NCBI GenBank assembly: GCA_036936605.1
Contig: JAUPFV010000001.1
Span: forward strand, 70,885,910-70,949,909
Source of the DNA: Limnanthes douglasii subsp. nivea
Taxonomy: Eukaryota > Streptophyta > Magnoliopsida > Brassicales > Limnanthaceae
Reading direction: 5' to 3'
Length of the DNA: 64,000 bases
Position 1 is the stretch's first letter. Every line of letters starts with the position of its first letter. Below the pieces are notes generated by a model. That model did not search any database. It saw only the letters and a list, made by a program, of their open reading frames with translations, and was not told the DNA's origin. Position numbers and translations under genes: made by a program. Below are positions 1-12,605 of the stretch, piece after piece.

Positions 1-2830
1 AGGTACTCGTTCCATTTCTGATTGCCACCCTGCACATTTGATAAGCCAAAGGACGGAGACGAAGAATTTTCCTCCAGATCCAGGAAGGAAAGGATCCTAT
101 CTGGAGGTTCCAAAAATTATTATTTTTATTTTTTTCCATTTTAATCCAGTCACTCCAAATGGAATGAGAGTTATTCCGGATGATTGACCAAAGGTGTTTT
201 AGGAGAGCCGTCTGATTCCATATTTTTAAGTCAAGAATCCCAAGGCCGCCTTCTAAGGTGGGCAACTTAACCGTGGACCAGGCTACTTTGGTCCCATGGA
301 TTTTCATAGCCGATCCGGACCAAAGAAAACGACGGAGATACTGAGTCAATTCTTTTATAATCCTTGAGGGAAGGATGAAAATGGATGACCAGTAGACCTG
401 ACCAGCGAATAATACAGACTTAATAAGCTGTAATCTTCCCGCATAAGAGAGATGCTTTGTGGTCCAGGATTCAATTCGGGAAGTAATTTTATGGAGAAGA
501 GGGCGACAATCAGAGTAGGTGAGACGGCTAATAAGAAGGGGCACTCCCAAATATTTAACCGGGAGGGTACCATCCTGGAATCCCAAGTTATTGCTAAGGT
601 CCAAACGGAGAGACTCATTAATCCCGGAGAAGAAAATGTGGCTCTTAGCAGAGAGAATATAAAATTCATCTAAAGCTTCTTTGATAAGAAGTAGGGAATT
701 TACATCTCCATGACAGAAAAGCATCAGATCATCAGCAAAACAAAGATTGATTATTTTGAGCTTATAACATTTCCAGTGAAACCGGAAATTCGAATTTTTA
801 CTTTTCTCCTCAAGAATACTCGACAGGACCTGCATGACAAGAACAAAGAGGAAAGGGGAGAGTGGATCTCCTTGCCTTAGGCCTTTTCGTCCTTTAAAGT
901 TGCTATGAGGATCTCCATTGATATTGATGGAGTACGAAAGAGAAGAAATACACTTGATGATCCAAATGATCATTTTATCAGGGAAATGCATCGCTACAAG
1001 GATGTCAAGGATTAGATGCCATCAGACATTATCAAAGGATTTCTTAAGATCAATTTTTAGCGCAACCTTTTTGCCTCTATTGTTGGAGTGGTACCCCTTC
1101 AATAGCTCTTGGGATAAAAGGATATTATCCGATATATTCCTTCATTTCACGAAGGCCGATTGAGAGTTATCAATGAGGTACGGAAAAAAAACTTTAATTC
1201 TGTTGACTAAGATCTTGGAGATGATTTTGTAACTAACATTACAGAGAGCTATGGGTCTAAAATCGGCAAGCTCAGAGGGGGAGTATTTTTTGGGGATGAG
1301 AGAAATTGAAGTGGAGTTCCAAGAGGCCTCCAAAGAATTATAAATGAAAGAACTGTAGAACACCTTTACAGATGTCCGGGCCAACGATGCTCCAATTGGA
1401 TTTGAAAAAATAGGAATTGAAGCCATCAGGACCCGAAGCCTTGTTATTGTCAATATTGAATAAGGATGATTTTATTTCATCGCAAGTAATTTCACAAATC
1501 ATAGAATCCTTGTCCGTATTGGAGACTCTAGAGGTAAGGAGAGAGGAGACGACGTTCAGACCAGGGTAGCCAGCATCATGCCTGGTTCCAAGCGAGTTTT
1601 CAAAATAATTCACAAAAACCTTTGAAACACTTTCCGGGGTAGAGACGGTTACACCGCAATGAGTATTGATAGAGATAATCTTATTACGAAAAAGACGAGC
1701 CTTGATGCTATTATGGAAAAATTTGGTGTTTTTGTCACCAAGCTTGATCCAATTTTCTCTAGATTTTTGTTTGAGGAAGGATTCTTCGGCTCTACTGAGA
1801 AAGATAAAATCCTTATTTGCGTCGCATTTAGTCGAGATACGAGATGGATTGAGCGGATCAGAAGCCATGGAGGATTGAGCCTGGAAAAGTCTAGTTTGAG
1901 CATTAGCTACACGGGAGCTAATATCACTGAACTCTTTACGATTGAGTCCTACGAGCTCGGACTGTAACCGGATTAGTTTTTCCTTGACCAAACTCATCCC
2001 AGCAGAGGAGATGCGACTATTCCAGCTCTTGCTCACAATATCTTTGAAAAGCGGGTGGGATTGCTACATATTAAAAAAATTGAAAGGTTTTTTGCGCTTA
2101 GGGCGAGGGAATCCATGGTTGAGCGTGATAGTAGTATGATCAGAGGATCGAAAAAAACCAAAATAAGAAAAATACATTGGGAATATATCATCCCAAACAA
2201 GTTTGACAAGGACTCTATCAATCTTTGATAGGATCGGATTATCAGGCTGTTTATTAATCCAAGTGAAATGAAATCCAGTAGATCGGAGATCACTGAGCGC
2301 ACTACTGAAGCAGCAGTTGTTAAAATCATCAATAACAGAAGACCAATTGTCGGTGGTTCCAATGCGTTCGTTCGGGTGTCGAATGACATTGAAATCTCCA
2401 AGCAATACCCATGAATTAGCTTATCAACCATGGAGATGGTGGACAGATCATTTCAAAGGGGGGGGGGGGGGGTTACTATCTACAGCATCATTAAAAGCAT
2501 AAATTGCAGTAAATCTAAAAGAAGCATTGAGATTATGACACTTAGCTAAACAATGAATGAATTGGAGGGATTGGGATTCTATAGTTACGGTAATGACACT
2601 AGGCTTCCAGATGATCCAAATTCTACCTAGATGATGTGAAAAGTGACTTGTAAGGACATGCCAAAAAGGAGCCATATTCCTAAGGATAGACCCGACTTTA
2701 TACAATTGGACTTTTGTTTCTAATAGGATTAATATGGATATATTATTGGTAATAATAAAGTCTGTAACATCTTTTTGTCTAACAGGGTCATTTAAACCCC
2801 TAACATTCCAAAAAGCGATATTTATAAGAA
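1..2830 (-). pseudogene. LINE ORF2: endonuclease + reverse transcriptase (broken, 3'-partial)
   Basis: ORF2 copies LINE RNA at a nicked target site. The minus strand starts with 'FWNVRGLNDPVRQKD' (about 2815) and later has 'LGDFNVIRHPNERIG' (about 2400), both typical of the L1 endonuclease. The reverse transcriptase follows: '[14 protein letters not shown]' (about 1410), '[19 protein letters not shown]', 'GLRQGDPLSPFLFVLVMQ' (about 860) and the catalytic 'FADDLMLF' (about 740). Then come 'YLGVPLL', 'SYAGRLQLIKSVL' and the beginning of the zf-RVT region at the window edge. The frame is lost at a G run at 2458-2472, inside the endonuclease, and at several stops. The family is certain; this copy is not functional. 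Confidence 0.88.
2458..2472. repeat. G homopolymer (15 G) inside LINE endonuclease
   Basis: Fifteen consecutive G on the plus strand replace the endonuclease codons between 'YAFNDAVDSN' and 'DLSTISMVDK' of the minus-strand protein, giving a proline run and a frame break. It is either slippage in a dead copy or an assembly artefact. Confidence 0.9.
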
Positions 2831-2836
2831 GAATAC

Positions 2837-5152
2837 TTACAGCGCTTTAGACGATGGTCCTGCCGGAGGACATTCCAGAATACCCTTATCCTTAGCATCC
2901 GCGAGACGGTGCCTTTTGGGAGGCGAGTCTACTTCTTCATCGCGTTCAACCTCCTTAGCTTCCACAAGGGAATCAAGTCGCTCTCCGCTAGGTCGTGATG
3001 GCTCAATCTCAGAAGGATCAGATTCCTCCGAGGAAGCAAGTAAGGAAGGGATGGGTTGAACTCCCCTTTTACAAAGACGGGAGGAGTGCCCAAAAACAAC
3101 ACAATTTGCACATTGTGGAGGGAGTCCTTGAAATTCGAAGTTCACGGTAATAAATTTGCCACTAATCTTGAAAGTGAGTTCCGAACGGATCTTGGATCCC
3201 GCAGTAATCATGATGCAAATACGAGCAAAACGAAGCTTTCGCATCCTTTCCGTTTGGTTATCCACATATAAATGAGTACCTAAAACCGATCCAATTTTTC
3301 TAAATCCTTCCGCTGTCCAAAGCTCCAAAGGAAGATTGAAAACTTTGACCCAGACAGGGATTTCCTTGAGAGGATCCTTGATTAGAGAAGAGAGAGGGGC
3401 CCAATTCTTGAGGATGATTAAATTCCCACCAAAATACCAAGGGGCTTGATCCAGAACCTTTTTAGCCAATTCTACTGTCTCAAACTTAAAAAGAAGATAT
3501 CATTCGGGAAGCAGTTTAAACTCCAAGAGACCAAATTTCCTCCATAAAGATTCCATATTGGCTTTGAGAAGAGTGAAATTTTGTGGCTGAGTAAGAAAGT
3601 ACCCCGATAGACAAGCTTTCCATAAATCTGGGGATCCCATAGCCGATTCATTTAAAATGAAATCCACTCCATCATGATCCATATGGTTGAACCCAATAAC
3701 CAACGGGGAACGGTTGTCAGGGTGACCCGCGACAATGCTAACATATGATGGATTTGAGAGAGAATTAGGCCTATATTTCAAACCCAAAGAATTAGAGCTT
3801 GAAGATGGGGGATTTGAAATCTTTGAAGGAGCTTTATGGGCTTGGGCCAGCTTATTTAAGAATTTTCTTTCCTTAGGGCCTTTGCCGGCATTGCTGAAAT
3901 TCCTAATAATGGAGTATGGCTTATGGGTAGAACCGGCTCCAAGAATGCCTTTACCTTTATTTTCCACCGGCCTGAAATGAGAGAGAATTTCGGTCTGCCC
4001 AATAAAATTTGAAGAAAGGCCCAAAGATCCAGCAGACTTGTCTTTAATAGTACCAAAATTACTTTGGCCCAAACTGTTTTCAAAACCCGTCTGGCCCAGA
4101 ATACCTTGCGACAGGCCCATACAGTTGATAGAGTTGTTTTGATACCCTGGCTTGGACAGTTGTTGGCCAGTTCCCTGAGCGGACTTGTGGCCCAGTGAGA
4201 CATGAGTCTCTGGACCCGAATTTGGTTTCAAAAAACCCTACTTGGCTGACAATCCCTTTCCACTCTCGATTAGGGTTTGGGATTCAGATTGTGAGAGAGA
4301 GGGGCAACGAAGAGAATGAAGGAAGTTCTGGGTATGGGTTGAAGAATCGCTCAGCTGCCAATGAAGATTGCTTGGGAGGATCCCAAAGTCGGAGCCTCTG
4401 GAGAGAGGATCAGATGATGTCGAGGAGGGGGAGGCGTAGGCGAAGTGAAATCTGCTTCGATTGGGATCCAGAGCGGGGATGGTGATCCTGGGGCCAGAAG
4501 GAAGGGTTTTGAGTTCAGAGAGTCGAGGGTTTCCAGGAAAGGGGCCTAGGGTTGCGATCGAAGATAGACCATCGATCATTTGTCTTTCAGGAGAGGAGCC
4601 CTCCACTGAAGCCACCAGGTTAGCATAGAGGTCGACTGGGAATGGTGCAGGTTCACTGCCAATAGCAGATGTTTCCAAAATTTGGGACGATGGAGTTCCA
4701 GGCACTTAGGAGAACTCCAATCGAGAAAACTGGTGAACAGGCAGAGGCAGTGGATCCATAAACGACTTTAAATCCGGCGTAGCAGCGTTTTGGAAGAGGA
4801 TGAGACCTTAGCCAGACTCCATGTGCTGTCTGGAAAAAGCGAGGGTATTCTTAACATACTCCTCATGTTGTGGAGTGATTCGAATGGAACCAGCAGCAGG
4901 CAAGGAGGTTAAAAGGGAGTTCAGAACATCTGAGCAGACAAGGAGGGATGGAGGAGGGTGAGGACTGGTGATCTGGATGGAGATTTGGGGTGGTGGAGAT
5001 GAAAGGAGACTGGTGATCTGGGTGGTGGTTTGGGGTGGTGGAGATGTCGGGAGAAAGGCCAGGGATGAAGAGAATTCAGCTGCTCGAATTGGGGAGAAAG
5101 TTCCCAATCGACTAGAGGGCTTAGCATGGCGAAGGGAGGCAGCTGAGTCCAT
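2837..5152 (-). pseudogene. LINE ORF1: nucleic-acid-binding protein with DUF4283 and CCHC knuckle (broken)
   Basis: ORF1 proteins of plant LINEs bind the element RNA. The best start is the ATG at 5152 (MDSAASLRHAKPSSRL). A proline/serine/threonine-rich leader follows to a stop at 4808, and the reading continues in another frame from about 4705. A stop at 4235-4238 and a TGA at 3500-3502 interrupt it further. The second stop cuts a DUF4283-like domain: 'SLWRKFGLLEFKLLPE' before it and 'FKFETVELAKKVLDQAPW' after it. A zinc knuckle CANCVVFGHSSRLC follows near 3090, then an acidic-to-basic tail ending at 2837, just before ORF2. About 770 residues would be encoded without breaks. The leader has no recognised domain. 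Confidence 0.8.
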
Positions 5153-5440
5153 GCTTAATCGAAAAAGGTAAGAAATTTTTAATCTGTATTTGTGTGGAAC
5201 TCGATAGAGATTTTTGTGTTTACTAAGATTAATAGGCCAGTCAGGGTTGGAGGTGGATAAAAGGTTTGAGAGAGATTGTTTGTTGGGAGAGATGATCCAT
5301 GGCTTAGGGTTTAGCAAGCTAGGTAGAGAATTATTTGCTAACAGACAATAAAACATAGGTTCAGGCATAGCAGTCTTGAGTCTAGTGAATGGGAAGGACA
5401 AGATAGAGGGTAGGTTAAAGATTACTGACAGGCTAAGCAA

Positions 5441-6556
5441 GGACAGGTTAGGGCATGGGTTGAGCTTAAGCTTAAAAAGGAAATAACTTTAGATAGGGTC
5501 TGAATCAAGGAAAGAGAGTTTGCAGATAGCCCAAATGAGAAGAGAGAGGGGAAAATGGAGGTTAGTCGACCGTTAGGGATTAGGCCAAAAAGATTAAATG
5601 AACTAGAAACTAAAATACAAACTGAATTAGTTTGATGGTAAAAACTTTTAGGAAGAAAGTTAAAACAATTTTTCCCACCTTGAATGGATTGAGATACTGT
5701 CCTAAAAAAAAGACAAAGAGTAGGGATTGACTAGATTGAAGGAGCTGATGATTTTGGATATCTTTGCTATGATTGTGAATTGCAGGTCTAAAGACAAGAA
5801 ACGAATGTGTATTAGGAGGAACCCAGCAAACAACACCATAGGACCAGTGGGGATAGGTTGATACATGTGTGGACATGATTTGACTCTTTGGTAGGGAAGA
5901 TGTGATCACAGACTTGACCAGCCTATTCAGAGTACAAGGATGAGGGAGAGGGGCAGTTTCAAGGATAGTGGATTGAGTTATACAAAGGCTCCGAGCAGAG
6001 GTAGAAGGCTTGAATACCCATTGGCTCATATCCTTTATGCCAATTCCTGTGGAGAAGAACCCAAGTGGATGAAAGGCTGAGCCATTACATGGCTGCCCTA
6101 AAACCAGGGGAGGAAGAAAAAGAACTTCCTTGGAGAAGGTTACCGTTGGACATAGTTGAGAGAGGAGAGAGGTAAGAGCTTTTATTCCTTTGCTAACCAG
6201 CACAAAATATCATAATAGTATTAATATGGATGATCGAATATAGTTTTGATTCGAATTTTAATCATTTCATAACTCAGCTGAAAGAAAGGAAATTCTGTAA
6301 TGATTTGGATAATAGGATCCGAATCGTAAATAGACGTAAACAGGAGTAAAGCACAAATATTACACATCATTCTATTAGAATTAAGGTGAGGTTTAGATGA
6401 AACTATTAGTTTTCAACCCAAAAGTATAGCTTTTTTAAATGATTTGTTTTAACATAGTTTTTCTACTCAGCTCCTTTTGGTAAAAAATAATTTTATAAAT
6501 ATTTTCGAGATTCAAAACATGTTAGTAAAAGAAAATTTTGTATATTTAAACTACAG
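5441..6556. other. Unassigned sequence between LINE and gypsy element
   Basis: This may hold the 5' UTR of the LINE in its right half-flank. One minus-strand open frame (6203-5610, 197 codons) has no recognisable domain, and its composition does not convince me it is a gene. The last 300 bases are AT-rich and featureless up to the 5' LTR. Confidence 0.5.
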
Positions 6557-6829
6557 TGATAAGGAAATATATTCTTTAGGGACCTAAATGTAATTAATAA
6601 GGACTTAATTGATAGGTTCTATTAATATAGAGTTTAATTAAGCCTTATAAGAAATATAGGGACTGAACTTTAAATATTCCTTTATGTAACGGCTCTTGTA
6701 ACTAACTTGCTAGGCCTATTTAAAGAGGCTAGGGAGGTTGATTACGCCTATGAAATTTTTAGAGGAGAAAGACAATATTCAATTCAAAATAATCTCTCTG
6801 ATTGATTCTAAGAAGTTACTTTCTGTTCA
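6557..6829 (+). repeat. 5' LTR of gypsy element (273 bp)
   Basis: It begins TGATAAGGAAATATATTC and ends CTGTTCA. The copy at 13003-13275 differs at five positions. Confidence 0.92.
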
Positions 6830-6837
6830 TACCAAAT

Positions 6838-6855
6838 TGGCGCTAGAAGAAGGAG
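6838..6855 (+). other. tRNA primer binding site (putative)
   Basis: TGGCGCTAGAAGAAGG lies 8 nt past the 5' LTR, and TGG pairs with the CCA end of a tRNA. The tRNA identity cannot be told without a search. Confidence 0.65.
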
Positions 6856-6944
6856 GCGAAGATACCTTGATCGATAGATAAAAAATCGAGTCTCGAATTT
6901 GTTCGTTTTCTGAAGAATCTTGTTTATATATTTGCTGATCGGAG

Positions 6945-9900
6945 ATGAATTCAGAGGAAGGAGATAATCCACCTGTTCGAAAAGCTTTGGAGACGTTGAA
7001 ATCTGATCTGCAAGAGAAAGAGGCAGGTAAGTCAATTCTGATTCAATCAAACCAATTTGATTTCGAAGGTAAAATGAATGAGATGATAAGAAAAGTGGCG
7101 GAGCTTGATGAATTTATTAAAAAGAAGCAAGATAACAATGGCGCTAGACTTAGGTCTAAAATAGCAAGAGGTGATCGGGATGATCAGTCGGATCCGTCAA
7201 ATGACGATGGTGACGCTCAACATGTGCAGCGTAAAATACATTTTGAGCGTAAGAAAGAGCATAGTAGAATGAAAAGAAAAGAAAAATTGCAGAAGCAGCG
7301 GTATATAGATTCTAGTGAAGAGGAGGATTCTGAAAATTCGGAGTCAGATGAAACACTAGGATATGAGCATTCTCGAGGTCATTCAAGAGGAGGAGAATAT
7401 GAGCTCCGGCCAGCTAAGATGTATAAGCAAAGAAGGAAAAAAAAGGAAACGCGAATGTATTCACCTCGGAAGTATTCTCCTCGGACATTTGGAGCTGAGT
7501 CAAGTTTATATGCTACTGTGGGAATGAGGAACGAAGACCAGTTTGTTCAAGGAGTCGATTGGAGGGACTCACCATTGATTAGTGAGATTAGATCTGTGCC
7601 ACTTCCGAGGCGGTTCGACATTTCTAAAATTGACAAGTTTGATGGAACTCAAGATCCATTTGATCATATAGAACAATTCAAGAACTATATGACTAATTTC
7701 GAAGACGATGATAAATTGGTGTGTAGAGCATTCTCTCAGACATTCAAAGGAACTGCACTAAAATGGTACAACAAGATTCCTAAGGAGTCCATTGCAAATT
7801 TTAGAGACTTTTACACAGATTTTCGAAGACAGTTTGTGGGAAGCAAAGAAATGAGAGCTAATGGAGATACGATAATACAATGTAAGCAAGCTGTGGGAGA
7901 AAAGTTAAAGGATTATACTAAAAGATTTGTGTCAACAAAAGCTGGATTAGATGATTGTGAGGAGGTGTTGGCTATGGCAGCGTTTAGACAAGGATTGTTG
8001 CCAGGAGATTTAGCTGATGAGACTACGAGGCGTAGGGCATTAACGTTTGGAGCTCTCATGGCTCAGGTTGAAGATCAGATCAAAGTTGAAGAGTCTACTC
8101 GGGTTCGAGGAGGAGGTAGCACTGTTCAGAAAGGGAATAGTCAAGTGAACACTTCGAATAATAACTCATCGCGCCCGAGGGGTAACCAAAATGTTTCTAA
8201 TCGAGGAGGTTCGAACTTGTACCAAGCGGGTTCTTCAAGCTCATATCAAGGAGGTTCTAATCAGCACAATTCTAATAATCAACACTAATTCAGATCAAGA
8301 TCGAATGTGTGGGTAAGACCAGAATATTATGCGGATTTGACTGAAAGTGTGGCTTCGATATATGAGAAAACCAGGGGAACAGTAAATTTCAGAAAGCCGG
8401 CAGCGATTAATAGGCCAAGGGAGGAGCGCAATAACAGGTTCTGCAGGTATCATGATGATATTGGACATGATACAAATGATTGTATTGCTTTGAAGAAGGA
8501 GATGCAGATGTTGATAGAGAATGGAAAATTGTTAGAGTATGTCAAAAAGAATGCTAAAGCCATAACTCAAAAGGTGGGCAATCCTAATTCTAAGCAGGAA
8601 AGTGCACTGATGATTTTAGATGCTGCAGGAGATGAATTTGATATAGCTTCGGAATATGTCGACCCGTATCCTAGTCGATTGTTGTTGATGTCAGTTGATG
8701 AGCCGATGCGTAAGGGACATGTTCGAGATTTGTGTGCGTTCTTTGAATCACTGACAATATTTGGGGGAGATTCAATGACTAATAGCACTAATAATTCGAG
8801 GAAGAGACATATAGTGAATTTAACGCATCAAATTGAGGGAGGAACATCAGCACACTTAAGCAATAAGAAGGATGTCCCATTTATAATTTTTGATGGGGAC
8901 GATTTGAGAGGAATTACTGGGCCACATGAAGATGCAGTGGTCATAGGAGCAGAAGTATGTGGGGTGGAAATTCGACGAGTGTTGATTGATACCGGGAACT
9001 CTGCTAATGTGTTGTTTAAATCAACATACGATAGACTAACTGCTCCGCCTCGGATAGAAAGGTCAGAAAAGACTATAATTGGGTTTACTGGTGCGACAGC
9101 GAATGTAGTAGGGGAGTTTGAAGGTGAAATTTCTTTGGGGAAAGGACCTTTCAAGAAGAAAGTGCAAGTACTTTTTATGGTGGTAGATTGTCCGTCGAGC
9201 TACAATGCCATCTTTGGTAGATCATGGTTGGCAAAAAAGTATGCTATAGTTTCTACAGTTCACCAATGTCTAAAATATGTGGTTGGGGATCGAATCGGTG
9301 TAGTTTGAAGTGATCAAAAGGTGGCTAGAGAGTGTTATGCTGCTGCGTTTAGACTATGTGGCAAAAGTACCGACGACCCAATGGAGAAATAGCAGTTTGG
9401 GGGGTTGCCTTCTGGTGGTACAGATGAGGGAATTGATGATCCGAGGTCAACCCCGAGTTCTGTAGTGGTAAGTGAAGAAATAGAAGAATACATCTTCAAT
9501 GATGGTAAAGTACTTCGAATTGGGACTTTATTGTCTTTGTCAGTGCGAGAAAGATTCTTGAATTTTTTGTCTAAGAACTTGGATGTTTTTGCTTGGAGGT
9601 CCGAGGATGTAGTGGGGGTCCCAATTGATATTATATGTCATAGCTTGGCGGTGGATTCGAAGATCAAGCCAATAATACAAAAAAGGAGAGCTTTTTCGTG
9701 GGAAAAATCTGAGGCCATAGTTGCTGAGGTAGATAGACTGTATAAGATGGGGCATATCCGGGAGTCCAAATATCCGAAGTGGACAGCTAATCCGGTAGTG
9801 GTAAAAAAGAAGAATGGAAAGTGGAGGATGTGTGTAGACTTCACAGATTTAAACAGAGCTTGCCCAAAGGATCCTTTTCCAGTACCTCGAATTGATCAAC

Positions 9901-12155
9901 TAGTGGATTCTACTTCTGGAAACAAAATTCTAACATTTATGGATGCATTTGCAGGATATAATCAAATTCGAATGAATCGAGAGGATGAAGAGAGCACAAC
10001 TTTTATTACTGATTGAGGTTTACACTGTTATAGAGTGATGCCGTTTGGATTGAAGAATGCTGGGTCTACATATCAAAGGTTGATGAATAAGGCGTATGCT
10101 TCACAAATAGGGAGGAATATCAAAGTGTACATCGATGATATGCTTGTTAAGAGCAAAAGTGATGATGAACACATTGATGATTTAGAAGAGACGTTTTTGA
10201 ATCTCAGAGCCATACAATTGAAGTTGAACCCAGAAAAATGTACATTTGGAGTCCGATCTGGTAAGTTTCTAGGGTATGTGATTAGTGAAAGAGGAATTGA
10301 AGTGGATCCAGAACAATTGAAGGCTCTGATATCAATGTCTTCGCCTCGGAATATTAAAGAAGTGCAAATGTTAACAGGCAGGTTAGCAGCTCTGAACAGA
10401 TTCATTTCTCGATTTTCAGATAAGTGCTTGCCTTTTTTCCAAGTGCTGCGTCGACCTAATAATTTTGAGTGGACTTCGAATTGTGAAGAAGCTTTTGTTA
10501 AGATAAAAAATCTTTTGTCCACTCCTGAAATATTATCAAAGCCTCGGGAAGGTGAGCAATTGTTTTTGTATATAGCCGTATCGGATTATGCAGTGATTGC
10601 AGTTCTGATTAGTGAAGATTCAAGAATATCGAGGCCCGTCTACTATGTCAGTAAAAGTTTGGTTGATGCCAAAAAACTTTATTTGAAGCTCGAAAAATTG
10701 GCATTGTGCATAGTAGTGGCAGCGAGAAAAATGCGTCCTTATTTCCAGGCACATACGATTGTGGTTCGAACTTCATATCCATTGAAGAATGTATTGCAAA
10801 AGCCAGATATCTCAGGAAGGATGACTAAGTGGTCTGTAGAATTAGAAGATTTCGATGTGTTATTCTCTCCTCGAACAACTATCAAAGCTCAAGCCTTAGC
10901 AGACTTCTTGGTTGAGTTTCATTCGAGTAGACCCGAAGAGAAAGAAGGTGAAAAAGTGAACACGAATCCGACGTGGACGGTACGAACTGATGGAGGATCT
11001 AGTAATAAAGGGTCGAGTGCAGGAGTTGAATTGGTGGCACCAACAGGGGAGTTTATGTTTCAAGCTATAAAATTTGGATTTCATGCTTCGAATAATGAAG
11101 CTGAATATGAAGCTGTGCTAACAGGATTGCGGTTAGCAAAGATTTGTGGAGCAATATTCGTGCGCTTAGAAACAGATTCGGAGTTGGTAGTTAGCCATGT
11201 TAAAGGGGTGTCAGAAGCTAAAAAGGATCGTTTGGTTTTGTACTTGCAAGAGCTACAAGGTATGATGGCACAATTTGAAAATGTCGAGGTGGAGCATATT
11301 CGAAGAGGTAACAACACAATGGCTGATTCTTTGGCAACAATGGCTTACTCTGAAGAATATCCATGGATCGTGACACAACCACTGCCTTCGATTACATCAA
11401 GCTCTGAGCAGTGTGAATTTGTTGAGGAGGTAATAAATGATTCGACGAGCATTCGAAGAGATTGGAGAACTGACTTATTAAACTTTCTTACAAAGGGAAT
11501 ACTACCTCTTGATAAGCACTCGCTCAAGAGAATAAGGAATAAAGCTCTTGGTTATGTAGTGTTGGATGGGATATTGTATAAGAGGTCTGTGTCGAGGCCC
11601 TTATTAAGATGTTTGAGCAAGCATGAATCTCAAAACATTCTATCTGAATTACACGATGGAGACGGGTCAGCTCATTGTGGTTTCAAAGCTTTAACACGTA
11701 GGGTATTGTTGGCAGGGTATTATTGGCCTACTATATTGCACGATGCCAAGTTATTGGTTCGAAGCTGTGATACTTGTCAAAGGTATGCACATTTAATACA
11801 TAAACCAGCAGTACCCCTGATGACAATCTCTGAGGCGGTTCCTTTCGATAGATGGGGGATTGATTTAGTAGGACCATTGCCTATGGCTTCAGGTCGAAGA
11901 CAGATGATTATTGTCGCGGTTGATTATTTTTCGAAGTGGGAAGAAGCAGAACCTTTAGCTGGAACAAAAGCTAAGGATGTGATCAAGTTTATTCTAAGTA
12001 ACATTTGCTATCGTTTTGGAGTTCCTCGAAAAATAACAACGGACAACGGTCCCCAATTTAATAACAAGGAAATGGATTCTTTTTGCTCTTCGAAAGGAAT
12101 ACAGCAATGCTTCTCTACTCCTTTCCATCCACAAGCAAATGGGCAAGTAGGTTGA
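6945..12155 (+). pseudogene. Gypsy gag-pol polyprotein, single frame with four in-frame stops, truncated integrase
   Basis: All coding blocks share one reading frame from ATG 6945 to 12155 (1737 codons). Gag has an acidic, charged N-terminus and the retrotransposon gag core ('DPFDHIEQFKNYM', 'FRDFYTDFRRQFVGSK'). A knuckle-like CRYHDDIGHDTNDC follows, then the protease 'VLIDTGNSANVLF' (about 8975). RT shows 'WRMCVDFTDLNRACPKD', 'MPFGLKNAGSTYQRLM' and catalytic 'YIDDM' (about 10130). RNase H has 'RTDGGSSNKGSSAG'. Integrase has a zinc-binding end ('CDTCQRYAH'), 'DRWGIDLVGPLP' and 'TDNGPQF'. Stops sit at 8286 (TAA, end of gag), 9306 (TGA), 9390 (TAG) and 10014 (TGA, in the RT where an Arg is usual). 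The frame ends 'HPQANGQVG', just where the third catalytic acidic residue should come. Confidence 0.92.
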
Positions 12156-12403
12156 TTTCGAGGGGGAGAAGGTTGTTGGCTAGATTCTGGGATTGAAGCT
12201 AAGGGTGAAGATGAAGTAGCAAGGTTGGGATCGAAGTTACCGTATTTGAAGGTGGTAGAAGAAAAGTGAGGACCGTTGTAGATCAACCCAGCAGCTCTGT
12301 ATTCTTCAGCTCTCTCTCCAATACAAAGATAATCGTAGGCACCAAATACTTGATTACTAGAACCTGGGAAGAGAGATTTCTTTGTTTTCTTGGTTTTCTG
12401 GGT
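12156..12403 (-). pseudogene. Remnant of antisense ORF between pol and 3' LTR
   Basis: A minus-strand frame opens after a stop at 12404-12406. It reads coding-like 'GSSNQVFGAYDYLCIGERAE', 'AAGLIYNGPHFSSTTFKYG' and a Ser/Pro-rich stretch, then runs at about 12155 directly into the antisense of integrase. Extra antisense ORFs in this position are known from Tat-lineage gypsy elements. There is no ATG in this block; a possible splice acceptor (TCTTCCCAG, AG near 12365) suggests an upstream exon towards 12500. A TATA box on the same strand lies at 12592-12605. The product is not recognised. Its 3' end has been lost by the same deletion that truncated pol. Confidence 0.5.
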
Positions 12404-12591
12404 TTAGATCTTTTGTATTTGGGATATCTTCTCATACAATAGGTGCTGATCTGGGAAGTTGTTTCTGTGACTGAACAAAATGATGTTTCTGAAGAAGGTA
12501 GCTGGAGATGAAGATGAAGGTTGATGAAGAGCAAGATGAAGATGGCTTAAGAAAGAAGTGGTTTATTTAAAAAGTTCTCAGTGAAGGTGGA

Positions 12592-12605
12592 GATAAGTAT
12601 TTATA
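12592..12605 (-). promoter_or_regulatory. TATA box for antisense ORF
   Basis: The minus strand reads CTATAAATACTTAT about 190-200 bp before the antisense coding-like block. It is a good plant TATA box by sequence; activity is inferred. Confidence 0.45.

Larger units (their letters stand above)
1..5440 (-). mobile_element. LINE (L1-type non-LTR retrotransposon), 3' end outside window
   Basis: On the minus strand this reads in the order of a plant L1-type LINE: a proline/serine-rich leader, ORF1 with a DUF4283-like domain and zinc knuckle, then an apurinic-type endonuclease and a reverse transcriptase. The RT C-terminal region and the poly(A) end run off the left edge. The 5' limit is uncertain; coding-like sequence is open up to about 5440. 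Several in-frame stops and at least one frame change mean this copy is dead, yet its motifs are well preserved, so it is much younger than the LINE at 14.7-19.7 kb. Confidence 0.85.

Noticed and set aside
5610..6203. 197-codon minus-strand frame as a gene
   Set aside because: No recognisable domain or signal, and it lies beside the LINE 5' end. It is left as unassigned sequence.
12283..12534. 83-codon minus-strand frame as the antisense gene product
   Set aside because: It has no ATG at its start. A different frame (12403-12156) is more coding-like across the same segment.
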